A DNA stretch of 64,000 nucleotides from Bacilli bacterium (GCA_900755065.1 CAAEFC010000006.1:62001-126000); one strand, 5' to 3'. Counted from the first letter of the stretch, positions 8,700 to 17,936 are shown. The notes: generated by a model from the sequence alone, not told the origin. A program made the numbers and translations.

Positions 8700-9540
8700 A
8701 AAAGAAAAGCATTTTTTGATCGTCGGTCTGGGCATGATGGGCGGTTCGTACGCCGAGCGCCTGAGTCAGGCGGGGTATCGAGTTTACGCGGCGGACTCCG
8801 ATCCGGACGCTCTGGCGATCGGAAAAAAGCGGGGGATCATCCGAAATGAGGACGAAAGCGAAGAAGACCGGATCGCCGGAGCCGATTATCTGATTCTGGC
8901 TCTTCCTCCGTCTCTTTGCCCCGTATGGCTTGAAAAGCATCGGAATCGCTTAAAGAAAGACGCGATGCTCACGGACATCATCGGGGTGAAAGCGCATTTC
9001 ATCGACGATATGCAGAACCTTCTCGAAGAGGGACAGGAACTGATTTCGATGCACCCGATGACGGGAAAAGAGACCAAAGGCGTCGTTCATGCTTCCGGGA
9101 ATATCTTCAATTCTTCTACCATGCTGATCGTTCCGACGGAAAGGAATACCGCGCGGGGAAGGCAGTTCGCCGACGAACTCGCGAAGATCCTCGGGGTGAA
9201 AAACGTCCGCGTCGTCTCCGACAAAGAACACGACCGTGCGGTCGGTTACGTTTCGCATCTTCCGCATCTTCTCGCGGTCAGTCTGATCAACGCCTGTCCC
9301 GACTCCGACTTCGGGGAATGCGCCGGTACGGCGTTTAAGGATTTTTCAAGAATCGCGAACATCAACGAAGCGCTTTGGGGCGAGATTCTGATGGAAAACC
9401 GTCGGGAACTACTTCCCCTGATCGAAAAATACATCGCGGAACTGCATTTGCTTGAAGCGGCGCTGAAAGAAGAAGACCGGGAACGTCTGAATGCGGAATT
9501 GAAAAGGAGCCGGGAAAAAATGAATCGGCTCAGGAGGTAA
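8692..9540 (+). CDS. tyrA: Prephenate dehydrogenase
   Basis: 282 residues from a TTG start, chosen because AGGTG (8680-8684) lies 7 bases ahead and the protein begins with the dinucleotide fold (FLIVGLGMMGGSYAERL). Oxidatively decarboxylates prephenate to 4-hydroxyphenylpyruvate (tyrosine branch). SMHPMTGKETKG is the conserved HPM.G..G block with the active-site His, and the following helical half is normal. No ACT domain is seen at the C-terminus. Its start overlaps aroA by 8 bases, so it is translationally coupled. Confidence 0.92.
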   Translation: MIEKEKHFLIVGLGMMGGSYAERLSQAGYRVYAADSDPDALAIGKKRGIIRNEDESEEDRIAGADYLILALPPSLCPVWLEKHRNRLKKDAMLTDIIGVKAHFIDDMQNLLEEGQELISMHPMTGKETKGVVHASGNIFNSSTMLIVPTERNTARGRQFADELAKILGVKNVRVVSDKEHDRAVGYVSHLPHLLAVSLINACPDSDFGECAGTAFKDFSRIANINEALWGEILMENRRELLPLIEKYIAELHLLEAALKEEDRERLNAELKRSREKMNRLRR

Positions 9541-9542
9541 AA

Positions 9543-9932
9543 ATGGACGTTATTCTGACGAATATGTGTCTGATCGCCGACAAAGAAGGGCGGATTCTCG
9601 TGCAGAACCGCGAAAAAAAGGATTGGCCGGGTCTGACTTTTCCGGGCGGACACGTTCAGGAAGGGGAATCTTCGCTTGCTTCCGTGATTCGCGAAATCCG
9701 GGAAGAAACCGGGCTGACGTTAAACAAGGTCGTTCCCGTCGGTTACTACGAATGGCTCGGAGCGAAAAGGGAAGTGAGCCTTCTCTATTATTGCGACGAT
9801 TATGCCGGAACGCTTGTTTCTTCCTCGGAGGGGACCGTCTTTTTTCTCCGCCCCGAAGATCTTTCGCGCTATGCGTGGAGCGCGGACTTCGACGCGATCC
9901 TCAACGTATACGCCGCCTTCTTTCATCGGTAA
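9543..9932 (+). CDS. NUDIX hydrolase (MutT-like)
   Basis: 129 residues. The Nudix box GGHVQEGESSLASVIREIRE continues as ETGL, matching G-x5-E-x7-R-E-U-x-E-E-x-G-U exactly. The N-terminal TNMCLIADKEGRILVQNR resembles 8-oxo-dGTP hydrolases of the YtkD/MutT-1 kind, but the substrate cannot be read from sequence. It begins 2 bases after tyrA and is the last gene of the operon. Its stop abuts the stop of the convergent chorismate mutase with no gap and no visible terminator between them. Confidence 0.9.
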   Translation: MDVILTNMCLIADKEGRILVQNREKKDWPGLTFPGGHVQEGESSLASVIREIREETGLTLNKVVPVGYYEWLGAKREVSLLYYCDDYAGTLVSSSEGTVFFLRPEDLSRYAWSADFDAILNVYAAFFHR

Positions 9933-10190
9933 TCACTTTTCTTCGAGCCTTTTCGTCAGGACGAACAGGTAACGCATGAAATCGGCGTACAGATCCGCGT
10001 ATTTGGGATGATTCAGACGCGCGAGATTCTTTTTCAGCACTTCCTTTTCCCGTTCCGGATCGTGAATCGGAAGACGATTCTCCTTTTTGTATGCGCCGAT
10101 TTTTTCCGCGATCGCCATTCTTTTTCCGAACAGTTCCGCCATGGAGGCGTCGATCGCATCGATTTCTTTCCGCCAGTTTTCCAATTCCAT
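9933..10190 (-). CDS. Chorismate mutase, AroQ-type, monofunctional
   Basis: 85 residues when started at MELENWRKEIDAID, with a GGAAAAGAAG-like site just upstream. A 37-residue upstream extension is open but holds no family sequence and would run through the promoter region. The three-helix AroQ fold is clear: WRKEIDAIDASMAELFGKR, then KIGAYKKENRLPIHDPERE with the conserved Lys and Arg-Glu. Converts chorismate to prephenate, the substrate of TyrA encoded next door. It converges on the aro operon and is divergent from the U32 peptidase gene. Confidence 0.9.
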   Translation of the reverse strand: MELENWRKEIDAIDASMAELFGKRMAIAEKIGAYKKENRLPIHDPEREKEVLKKNLARLNHPKYADLYADFMRYLFVLTKRLEEK

Positions 10191-10216
10191 ATCTTCTTTT
10201 CCTTTGCTACGTTTAA

Positions 10217-10225
10217 TGCTATAAT
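10217..10225 (+). promoter_or_regulatory. Extended -10 for the U32 peptidase gene, in a divergent promoter region
   Basis: TGCTATAAT lies 24 bases before the ATG. Its opposite strand reads CTATTATAGC, so the same AT-rich core could also serve the divergent chorismate mutase gene. Confidence 0.5.
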
Positions 10226-10248
10226 AGCAGAGAAAGAGAACGAAATCT

Positions 10249-12495
10249 ATGGAATTATTGGCACCGGTGGGAAATTTCAACGCATTGGAAGCGGCGATCA
10301 ACGCCGGCGCGGACGCGGTTTATCTGGGCGGAAAGCGTTTTTCCGCGCGAAGTTACGCGACCAATTTCACCGAAGAAGAGATCGCCGAATGCATCCGGTA
10401 TGCGCACGTCCGCGACGTCCGCGTCTACGTGGCGCTGAACACGCTGATTTTTGAAGACGAATTCGCCGATGCGGTGCAATTCGCCCGTTTTCTGTACCTT
10501 CACGATGTCGACGGGATTCTGTTGCAGGATCTCGGACTGGCCTTTTATCTGCACCGCGCGTTTCCGGATCTGGTTCTTCACGCGTCCACGCAATTAAACT
10601 GTCACAATCCGGCGCAGGCGAAGAGTCTGATCGGAATGGGGTTCCGGCGATTGGTTCTGGCGCGGGAAGTTTCTTCGGAAGAAGTCAAGGCGATCGTCGC
10701 GCTGGGCGCCGAAGTCGAAGTCTTCGTGCAGGGTTCGCTCTGCGTTTCGTATTCGGGAAACTGCCTGATGTCGTCTTTTATCGGAAATCGCAGCGGAAAT
10801 CGCGGAAAGTGCGCGCAACCGTGCCGGAACAGCATGCGGGTGATCGGAAAAGAAGGCGCGAAAGGGGAGTACGCCGTTTCCACGAAAGACCTGATGACGC
10901 TGGACCGAATCGAAGAATACCGGAAACTCGGCGTGGATTCCCTGAAAATCGAAGGGCGCATGAAACAGGACGAATACATCTATCAGGTCGTCGCTTCTTA
11001 TCGTCGGGCTTTGGACGGAACATGCGTTTCCGTCGGAAACGAAATCGGAAAAATACGCAGAATCTACAATCGAAAATTCACCGAAGGTTATCTCTTCGGC
11101 GCGAGCCGGACGCAATTGCTCAACCCCGATACGCCGTCGAATCTCGGCATAGAAATCGGCGAGGTCGTCCGAATCAAAGGCGGAACCGCCGAAATTCTGT
11201 TGAAAGAAGACGTCCGCCTTCACGACGGGATCAAGTTTCTGAATCGCCGTCTGGACGGTTTCCTTCTGACGGCTTTCAAAGTGCAGGGACGCCATGCGAA
11301 AGAAGCGAAGAAAGGGGAAATCATTTCGGTGGATATCCGCGGAATCTCCTTGCAGAAGGGAACGAAAGTGATGCGGACAAGCGATTCTTCGCTCTTAGAA
11401 GAAATCCGGAAACAGATGAAAATTCCGAAAAAAATTCCGCTGAAACTGACTCTGGAAGGCGACATTGGCGAACCGTTTCGCGTCGTCGTCGAAGACCGAA
11501 GAGGAAACCGCGCGGAATACGTTTCCTCCTGCCTTCTTCAAAAAGCCGATTCCTGCCCGACGTCTTTTGCGAAAATCGTCGCCCAGATGAACCGGACGGA
11601 TACGTTTCCGTACTACTTTCCGTCTGTCGATATCCGAATGCCGGAAGGGATTTTTCTTCCGGTTTCCCGAATCAACGAAGCGCGGAGAGAAGTTCTTCTT
11701 CAAATCGACCGGAAACGGGAACGGATGAAAGAAGCCGTCCGGAACGAGGAAGCGTATGCGTGCCGGCTGGATGAGGTTGAGACCCGTCTTTGCCTCGTCA
11801 AGACCGAGACCGAAGAGCAGAAAGCGCAGGTGGATTCGAATCGGTATGACCTCTGCGGTGAAAAAGGCGGCGCTTTCGTCTTTCTTCCGCGTATCGATCA
11901 CCGCGACGAAAAAAAGACGAAGGATCGTCAGATCGCTTCGTACTACAAAGAAACGGAACCGGGTTTGACGATTTTTTCGCCTTACGGAAATACGACGAAT
12001 TCCTATGCGTTGGATTTCCTCTTTTCGCAAGGATACTCGCTGGTATTCGCCTCGCTGGAATGCACATTCGGTCAAATCGAAGCGATGCGGCGGGGCTTCT
12101 TTCGCCGGCACGGATTTTATCCGAATCTGGGAATCTACCTCTACGGGCATCCGGATTACATGGTGATGAAATCCTGCCCGATCGCGTCGGCGTTTCAAAA
12201 GAAGCGCGACCATTGCCTTCTGTGTTCGAAGAACCGTTTTTATCTGAGAGACCGTCTGAATTCGGCATACCCTTTGGTTACCGACGGGCAATGTCTGACC
12301 CGGGTTCTTTCGCCCCGCCCGATCTCTCTGTTCGCTCAGACGGAGACGATCGAAAAAGCAGGTATCCGGAATTTTCTGATCGATTTCACGATCGAAGACG
12401 GGAAGGAAGTTCAGCGCGTTTTCAGAGCCTTTGAGGAACGGAAAGTCTTGGATCAGAAGGATTTTTCAGGGCATTATTTCCGCGCGACCGACTAA
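10249..12495 (+). CDS. U32 family peptidase / RlhA-like protein
   Basis: 748 residues. The N-terminal ~300 residues are typical U32: MELLAPVGNFNALEAAINAG, DAVYLGGKRFSAR, LHASTQLNCHN, FVQGSLCVSYSGNCLMSS and GNRGKCAQPCR, then LKIEGRMK. The Cys positions match those of the long two-domain U32 proteins such as E. coli RlhA, which hydroxylates 23S rRNA; other members are called collagenases or proteases. The extended C-terminal half fits the longer type and has another Cys cluster (SCPIASAFQKKRDHCLLC). Convergent with the ABC permease gene, with a 4-base overlap at the ends. Confidence 0.88.
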   Translation: MELLAPVGNFNALEAAINAGADAVYLGGKRFSARSYATNFTEEEIAECIRYAHVRDVRVYVALNTLIFEDEFADAVQFARFLYLHDVDGILLQDLGLAFYLHRAFPDLVLHASTQLNCHNPAQAKSLIGMGFRRLVLAREVSSEEVKAIVALGAEVEVFVQGSLCVSYSGNCLMSSFIGNRSGNRGKCAQPCRNSMRVIGKEGAKGEYAVSTKDLMTLDRIEEYRKLGVDSLKIEGRMKQDEYIYQVVASYRRALDGTCVSVGNEIGKIRRIYNRKFTEGYLFGASRTQLLNPDTPSNLGIEIGEVVRIKGGTAEILLKEDVRLHDGIKFLNRRLDGFLLTAFKVQGRHAKEAKKGEIISVDIRGISLQKGTKVMRTSDSSLLEEIRKQMKIPKKIPLKLTLEGDIGEPFRVVVEDRRGNRAEYVSSCLLQKADSCPTSFAKIVAQMNRTDTFPYYFPSVDIRMPEGIFLPVSRINEARREVLLQIDRKRERMKEAVRNEEAYACRLDEVETRLCLVKTETEEQKAQVDSNRYDLCGEKGGAFVFLPRIDHRDEKKTKDRQIASYYKETEPGLTIFSPYGNTTNSYALDFLFSQGYSLVFASLECTFGQIEAMRRGFFRRHGFYPNLGIYLYGHPDYMVMKSCPIASAFQKKRDHCLLCSKNRFYLRDRLNSAYPLVTDGQCLTRVLSPRPISLFAQTETIEKAGIRNFLIDFTIEDGKEVQRVFRAFEERKVLDQKDFSGHYFRATD

Positions 12496-13292
12496 ATCCG
12501 GTATTTTTTCCGAAGCAGTTTTTCGATCAGCACGACGATGCCGTACATCAGGAAAGCGATCGCCGAAAGAATGAAGATGCCCATCATCACCAGATCGAGT
12601 TTGAAGACCTGTCCGCCGTACATCACCAGGTAGCCGAGTCCGCGCCTTGAAGCGAGAAATTCGCCCACGATGACGCCGACCCAGGAAAGTCCGATGCAGA
12701 CCTTGACCGTAGACAGCAGATTGATGATATTCGCGGGAAAGATGACCTTGAAAAGGATCTGCGCCTTGCTCGCTTTCATGCTTTTCATCATGACGATCAG
12801 GTCGGAATCGACGTTCTTGAAATAATTCAAGGTGTTGAGGATCGTGATGATGAGGACGAAAGAAACGCAAACGCCGACGATTCCTTTCAATCCCGTCCCG
12901 AGCCAGATGATCAGAATCGGCGCGATCGCCGATTTCGGCAAGGCGTTCAGCAAAACCAGATACGGATCGAGAACCCGCGCGGCGAACGGCCACAGATAGA
13001 GCAAGGTGGCGATCAGAATGCCGCCGATCAGCGAAATCGCCAATCCGATTATGGTTTCTGCCGTCGAAATGAGAACGTGGGAGAAGATTTCGCCGCTGAG
13101 GGTGTAGGCGCTTAACAACGTCCACACTTTGGAAGGCGAAGAGAGCAGAAAACTGTTGAGGACGTTCCATCGGGTCAGGAATTCCCACGCGCAAAAGAAG
13201 AGAACCAGAATCGAAACCTGAATGATCAGAACGTTTCTTTTTTCGCTACGTTTCTGCTTTTTGTAGTCGGATACCGAATTGACTTTTTTCAT
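12492..13292 (-). CDS. ABC transporter permease, SsuC/TauC/ThiX type
   Basis: 266 residues with about six membrane segments and the BPD_transp_1 fold. The cytoplasmic coupling loop is visible (KASKAQILFKVIFPANIINL, about 168-187), then GLSWVGVIVGEFLASRRGLG, typical of sulfonate/nitrate/thiamine-precursor importers. ABC permeases of this class work with one ATPase and a lipoprotein binding protein. Only the ATPase is adjacent (63 bases upstream). RBS AGGTGAG 8 bases before the ATG. The substrate cannot be told from sequence. Confidence 0.85.
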   Translation of the reverse strand: MKKVNSVSDYKKQKRSEKRNVLIIQVSILVLFFCAWEFLTRWNVLNSFLLSSPSKVWTLLSAYTLSGEIFSHVLISTAETIIGLAISLIGGILIATLLYLWPFAARVLDPYLVLLNALPKSAIAPILIIWLGTGLKGIVGVCVSFVLIITILNTLNYFKNVDSDLIVMMKSMKASKAQILFKVIFPANIINLLSTVKVCIGLSWVGVIVGEFLASRRGLGYLVMYGGQVFKLDLVMMGIFILSAIAFLMYGIVVLIEKLLRKKYRI

Positions 13293-13355
13293 GAAATCTC
13301 ACCTAGTATATTCTATGAAAGCGTTCGGCGGGATTGATTCAATCGGGCGAATGAC

Positions 13356-14090
13356 TTATTCGGCGTTGATCGCCTGATAGATTTCATTGAAATATTCGGA
13401 AAAAAGCGGATTTCTTCTTCGATCCGTTGGTTTTTCGTCTTTTTCGAATCCGAAACGGATTTCCTTTTTGATCTTCGTGGGGCGATTGGAAAGGATCAGC
13501 GCCCGATCGGAAAGCGCGATCGCTTCTTCGATGTCGTGCGTTACCATTAACGCGGAGATGTTTTCGTTTCGGATAATGGCGTATACGTCGTCCTGAACCA
13601 GAAGACGGGTCTGAAAGTCGAGTTTGGAAAAGGGCTCGTCGAGGAGAAGCACGTCGGGTTTGAGTACCAAGGTTCGGATCAGGGAAACCCTTTGGCGAAG
13701 ACCGCCGCTTAACTCGTTGGGATAATAGGAACTGAATTCCTGAATCTGATACTTTTTCATCAGTTCGCGGGCGAATTTTTCAGATTCTTTGGATTTGTCC
13801 TTTTTGATTTCCAGCCCGATCGTCACGTTTTTATAGATATTCCGCCAGGACATCAGACAGTCCTTCTGAAACATATAGCCGAGTTTTCCGTTGATCCGGA
13901 TTTCTCCGCCGGTGGGTTCGCAAAGTTCGTTGATCAGATTGAGAATCGTCGATTTGCCGCAGCCGGAAGGGCCGAGAATCGCCACGATTTCCTGCTTTTC
14001 GATCGAAAAGGAAATGTCGTCGAGGACTTTGGTCTCCTGTTTTTCGGAAAAAAAGGACTTGGATACGTGATTGAAATTGATGAATTCCAT
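13356..14090 (-). CDS. ABC transporter ATP-binding protein, SsuB/TauB type
   Basis: 244 residues. Walker A GPSGCGKST (about 39-47), Q-loop GYMFQKDCLMSW, signature LSGGLRQRVSL, Walker B VLLLDEPFSKLD and switch His in MVTHDIEEA. The DCLMSW after the Q-loop is the mark of nitrate/sulfonate/taurine importer ATPases. It presumably pairs with the permease immediately downstream. Its leader (TTTCATAGATTAAATTAGGT before the start) closely resembles that of the permease gene. Confidence 0.88.
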   Translation of the reverse strand: MEFINFNHVSKSFFSEKQETKVLDDISFSIEKQEIVAILGPSGCGKSTILNLINELCEPTGGEIRINGKLGYMFQKDCLMSWRNIYKNVTIGLEIKKDKSKESEKFARELMKKYQIQEFSSYYPNELSGGLRQRVSLIRTLVLKPDVLLLDEPFSKLDFQTRLLVQDDVYAIIRNENISALMVTHDIEEAIALSDRALILSNRPTKIKKEIRFGFEKDEKPTDRRRNPLFSEYFNEIYQAINAE

Positions 14091-14196
14091 AAGTTGAACA
14101 CCTAATTTAATCTATGAAAAGGCAAATCATCGGTGATTAAAAGATTTATGAAGATATTTTCGACGGAATGCTTTACAATAGATTCGGGTGATTTTT

Positions 14197-14838
14197 TTGA
14201 ACGGATATCTGGACAATCTCAACCGTCTCTTCTCCGACGACGATGCCGTCTCTTTTCAGGCGCTTCTCGAAAAGAAGAACTGGCTGTTACGAAAACTCTT
14301 CGTTCCGATCCGGTTCGATCGGGAGGAAATCGACGGCGAAGTCGTTTATCCGGAAATCCACGCCTTGTCGGATTCGGCCTTTGTCTTTAAAAAACTGGAT
14401 TACGACCGGACGCTTTTTTCCGCGATCGAATACGATCGGGCGTTAAAACTCATCGGGGATTTCAATGCAGAATACCGCTTTCTGTATCTGAAAGACTATC
14501 CGGATTTCGGCGAAGAAGAGTTGTACGCGGAAGCGGACATGAAACGGATCGACGAACGCGCGTACAGGGAACTGGTCGGGAATTTTTATCCTTGTTTTGT
14601 AAACCCGGAAGAGGCCGGTCTTGTCTTTGACAGCCGTCCCGTCGAATTGCTGAAACTGGCGATGGTGAGAAAAAACGGCTATGTGCTGATTCTGGGAAAA
14701 GAAAGCCTTCTGAACGATCGCTACTATCTTCCGGTCATCTGCCGTCTGCACTGTTCCGGAAGAATCGACGAAGAAAAGAAAAGAACGGTCGAAGAAATCG
14801 CGCTCTATTTAAACGCGGAGGTGACCTTCTATGACTAG
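14197..14838 (+). CDS. Uncharacterised protein
   Basis: 213 residues from TTG 14197, chosen because GGGTGA (14186-14191) is well placed for it. A GTG at 14188 is possible and would add three residues, but it would consume that site. I recognise no family. The protein is soluble, acidic and mixed alpha/beta, with no signal, membrane segment or Cys motif. It overlaps the following DUF5677-like gene by 8 bases, so the two are probably co-translated and may act together. Divergent from the ABC importer. Confidence 0.65.
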   Translation: MNGYLDNLNRLFSDDDAVSFQALLEKKNWLLRKLFVPIRFDREEIDGEVVYPEIHALSDSAFVFKKLDYDRTLFSAIEYDRALKLIGDFNAEYRFLYLKDYPDFGEEELYAEADMKRIDERAYRELVGNFYPCFVNPEEAGLVFDSRPVELLKLAMVRKNGYVLILGKESLLNDRYYLPVICRLHCSGRIDEEKKRTVEEIALYLNAEVTFYD

Positions 14839-15925
14839 GGAAGACGCGTTCAATCAACTCTACGATCTGGAAGGTTATCCGGAAGAGATGAAGAAAGACC
14901 TCTATCCGATCTTCGAGAGTCTCTATGCCGCGATCAGCCGCAGAATGGAAAAAGAGCATAAGGACATCTACGTTCTCGAACCGGACGTCGTTCTCAGTTA
15001 CCTTTGCGAGGAACACCTGTTCAATATCCGCCTTTTGTCTCCGGATCAGGTCCGTCATCTTTTTGAAAACACCAACTACGCGGAAAGGCTGACGGCCATT
15101 CTCAGCGATAAGATTTACATCAACGAATTCCGGAGTTACGAGAACGAACCCCTGATCCGGAAGCACAATCCCTTAGTGACGACATACGAATTCTTTCTGA
15201 ATTTCATCATGAACCGTTTCGACGAACTTTCCCGGTTGAAAAATCCAAGAAGTCCGATCTTTCTGGACATTCTGAAAAAGGGGTTGGAAATGTCGAAAGG
15301 GGTCATCTATCTTTTGAATCATTGCTTTGAAACGGAGGCTTTCGCCACCTGGCGGACTCTTCACGAAGTCGAATGCATCGCAAAAGTTCTTTACGATATG
15401 CCGTATCTGGAAAAGATTTACGCCCGGCACATCGAATACGCCCGGTTCTATCACAGCGATAACGGCGATCCGGAAAGGCAGGAAGCCCTGCATCGGGAAG
15501 TCAGGGAAAAGATGCAGCCTCTCGGACTGAAATCGAAAGATACCAAAAAGTACATCGAATACGGTTGGCTTTACGGCATCGAAAATCACGCGGAAGTCTA
15601 TCCGGAGATGAAACTGAACTTTCGGAAAGGAGTAGAACTCGTCGCGGGGCTGAGCCGGTATGCTTCGGCATACGAAACCAGCAGCGAACTGGCGCACAGT
15701 TCGCCTTTGCTCATTTATTCAAACCGGGATTACTTCAAAAGCATGGCGATTCTCCACCTGTACGGAACGTTTTTCCGGATGGAAGCGATGCTCAACGATT
15801 ATCTGACGAAAGAGGAAGGTATCGATTCTTCGGCGTATTTCGCCATGAGAAAAGACTATCTGGAAGAGATGAAGAAAAACATTTCCATCGAGCGCATCGC
15901 GTTCGAGATGAAGTATTCGCGATAG
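14831..15925 (+). CDS. DUF5677-like protein
   Basis: 364 residues, largely helical. The middle block FATWRTLHEVECIAKVLYDM followed later by GWLYGIENHAE and ASAYETSSELAHSSP fits the R-x-L-x-E ... W ... Y-x-x-x-S-E-x-x-H pattern of DUF5677, a family of unknown function. There are no membrane segments. AACGCGGAGGTGACC supplies an AGGTG site. It is coupled to the preceding gene by an 8-base overlap. It runs into the convergent nucleoside kinase gene one base downstream. Confidence 0.6.
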   Translation: MTREDAFNQLYDLEGYPEEMKKDLYPIFESLYAAISRRMEKEHKDIYVLEPDVVLSYLCEEHLFNIRLLSPDQVRHLFENTNYAERLTAILSDKIYINEFRSYENEPLIRKHNPLVTTYEFFLNFIMNRFDELSRLKNPRSPIFLDILKKGLEMSKGVIYLLNHCFETEAFATWRTLHEVECIAKVLYDMPYLEKIYARHIEYARFYHSDNGDPERQEALHREVREKMQPLGLKSKDTKKYIEYGWLYGIENHAEVYPEMKLNFRKGVELVAGLSRYASAYETSSELAHSSPLLIYSNRDYFKSMAILHLYGTFFRMEAMLNDYLTKEEGIDSSAYFAMRKDYLEEMKKNISIERIAFEMKYSR

Positions 15926-15926
15926 T

Positions 15927-17576
15927 TTATACGTCTTTGAAACAGGAACCGCCGATAAATTCGCGGAGAATCGAATTGCAGGGAACCCACGTTGGTTCGA
16001 GATCGACGAAGAATTTCAGAAATTTGATCAGACGGTTCGCCAGAGAATAATGAGGCGAATTGATGTTGATCTTTTTTAAAAGCGGCAACGCGTAACTTTT
16101 CATCACGCAGATTTCGTAAGGCAAAAGCGAATTGAACACGTAATTCGCGTTTTCCTGCGTCTTGTAAATCCACTTGAATTCGCCTTTCCGAACCGAAGGC
16201 CACATCGAGATCGTTTCCTCCGCGGAAGAATTGCGGAACTGATAGTCGCGGACAATTCTTCTCAAAAGCCGCAGATCGGTAAGGGAAATCGGATTGTGAT
16301 TGTCGATGTTGATCTGCGCCTGAGGGGCGATGAAAATTTTGAATTTCTGGTGCTTAGCGATCAGCGAAGTCAGTTTTTCGTTCAAAGCGTGAATGCCTTC
16401 GATGATGATGATTTCGTCCGGTTCGATCTGAATGGTTCTTCCCGGAACGCGTTTGCCCGACTGGAAATCGAAATGAGGCAGTTGCACCTTTTCGCCGTTG
16501 ATCAGATCGAGCATATTCTGATTGAAAAGCGGAACGTCGAGGGCTTCCAGACATTCCAGGTCCGGCTTTCCGTCCTCGCCTAGCGGAGTGATCTCCTTGT
16601 CCAGATAGTAATCGTCGATCGAAATCCGGACGGTTTTGATGCCGATGGAGAGTAATTCGATGCGCAAGCGGTTGGCAAACGTCGTCTTGCCCGAACTCGA
16701 AGGGCCGGCGATGCAGATCAGTTTGATGTTGCCGCTGTTGGCTTTGATCTGCTGTCCCAGATCGGCCAGCATATTGTTGTGATGCTGTTCGCAAAGGTTG
16801 ATGAAATCGATCGCGCCGTCCTTTTCGACGTGCTTGTTGATCGCGGCGATCGAATCGGATCGGACCAATTTCGCCCAGGTGTAGGATTCTTTCAGCGTGT
16901 TTCCGTAAACCGGCGCTTCTTCAAAGACGGGAATCTTGCCTTTTTCTTCGCTTCGCGGGTATTGAACGAGAATGCCGTTGCCGAACTGAATCAGACGGTA
17001 GTCCCGGATATGCCCGGTAGAGGGAACCATATGACCATACATATAGTTCAGATAGCCGTCGCACTCGTAGAAATGAACCGTCTTTTCCGGACGATATTTG
17101 AGGATTTCGATCTTGTCGGAGAATCCCCGTTCCTGATAGATCTTTTCCGCCTCTTCGTTCGTGACGATTTTTCGGACCAGCGGATAATCGTGGGCGATGA
17201 TGTCGTCCATCGTCGCTTTCAGCAATTTGACGTCTTCGCTTGTAAAGTGTCTTCCGCCGCCGACGATGGAAATGTAGATCGAGCGCGAGATGTTGTAGGA
17301 AAATTTGATTTTGAAATCCGTGAAGGCGCGGGAAGCCGCCATGGCGATGATGTAGCGCAGACTGGTTTCGTAAATCTTGATCGCATAGTAATCGGCCTTC
17401 GTGTAGAGTTCGACTTCGGCATCGTAAAACACCTCGTAGGTGAGTTCTCTGAGCCGATTGTTGACGGACGCGTTGATATAATCGTGAACGTCCCCTTCGA
17501 TTAAGTCGAGAAGTTTGACTTTGTGGTCGAATTCTTTCTCCTGACCGCGGATTTTGATTTTAAACGTGTTGCTCAT
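15927..17576 (-). CDS. Nucleoside (uridine-type) kinase with N-terminal TGS/ThrRS-like domains
   Basis: 549 residues. The first ~60 resemble a TGS domain; ~70-240 resemble the editing-like domain of threonyl-tRNA synthetase, including HVPSTG/GHMVPSTGHIRDY. The C-terminal kinase follows with Walker A GPSSSGKTTFANRL (~288), SIDDYYLD and EGIHALNEKLT, as in uridine kinase/phosphoribulokinase folds. This architecture is a known Firmicute/Thermotoga family annotated as nucleoside kinase. Transcribed alone, with AGGAGG just before the ATG. A 247-base gap with the tRNA-fMet promoter lies upstream. Confidence 0.85.
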   Translation of the reverse strand: MSNTFKIKIRGQEKEFDHKVKLLDLIEGDVHDYINASVNNRLRELTYEVFYDAEVELYTKADYYAIKIYETSLRYIIAMAASRAFTDFKIKFSYNISRSIYISIVGGGRHFTSEDVKLLKATMDDIIAHDYPLVRKIVTNEEAEKIYQERGFSDKIEILKYRPEKTVHFYECDGYLNYMYGHMVPSTGHIRDYRLIQFGNGILVQYPRSEEKGKIPVFEEAPVYGNTLKESYTWAKLVRSDSIAAINKHVEKDGAIDFINLCEQHHNNMLADLGQQIKANSGNIKLICIAGPSSSGKTTFANRLRIELLSIGIKTVRISIDDYYLDKEITPLGEDGKPDLECLEALDVPLFNQNMLDLINGEKVQLPHFDFQSGKRVPGRTIQIEPDEIIIIEGIHALNEKLTSLIAKHQKFKIFIAPQAQINIDNHNPISLTDLRLLRRIVRDYQFRNSSAEETISMWPSVRKGEFKWIYKTQENANYVFNSLLPYEICVMKSYALPLLKKININSPHYSLANRLIKFLKFFVDLEPTWVPCNSILREFIGGSCFKDV

Positions 17577-17774
17577 GGTTAGCCTCCTTCGGTTAGAAAA
17601 TCATATCGGATATCTGTGCTAAAATCAAGGGATAAATTTTTTCATTCTTTTAGAATGAAGGTTTTTTGTAAGCGATTACATTATAACGCTTCTCTGACGC
17701 GATGAAAAGAAAAAGCGCATAGAAAGGGGAGAAAGGCGCATAATTTATTTTGTAGCGATTTCCGAAAATAATCC

Positions 17775-17803
17775 TTGCAACGCTTATCGCTAAGTGATAT
17801 TAT
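17775..17803 (+). promoter_or_regulatory. Promoter of tRNA-fMet
   Basis: TTGCAA (17775-17780), 17-base spacer, TATTAT (17798-17803) with an extended TG at 17795-17796. The rest of the 247-base gap back to the kinase gene shows no gene. Confidence 0.75.
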
Positions 17804-17823
17804 AAATAAGCAATCGCAAATAT

Positions 17824-17900
<77 letters not shown>

Positions 17901-17911
17901 AAAAAATTCAG

Positions 17912-17936
17912 GCTCCGAACGTTCGGGGCTTTTTTT
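17912..17936 (+). terminator. Terminator after tRNA-fMet
   Basis: GCTCCGAA / TTCGGGGC stem followed by seven T. The gap from here to tRNA-Asp (185 bases) holds only that tRNA's promoter. Confidence 0.85.

Noticed and set aside
10809..11774. Plus-strand open frame (about 320 codons) inside the U32 peptidase gene
   Set aside because: Arg/Ser-rich text in another frame of a clearly conserved gene; no independent start signal.
13314..13327. TGAAAGCGTTCGGC as a cre site
   Set aside because: The last three positions of the cre consensus are not met.
13293..13355. GATTGATTCAATC dyad between the importer genes as a terminator
   Set aside because: Short stem, no T-run in the direction of transcription, and both genes are likely read together.
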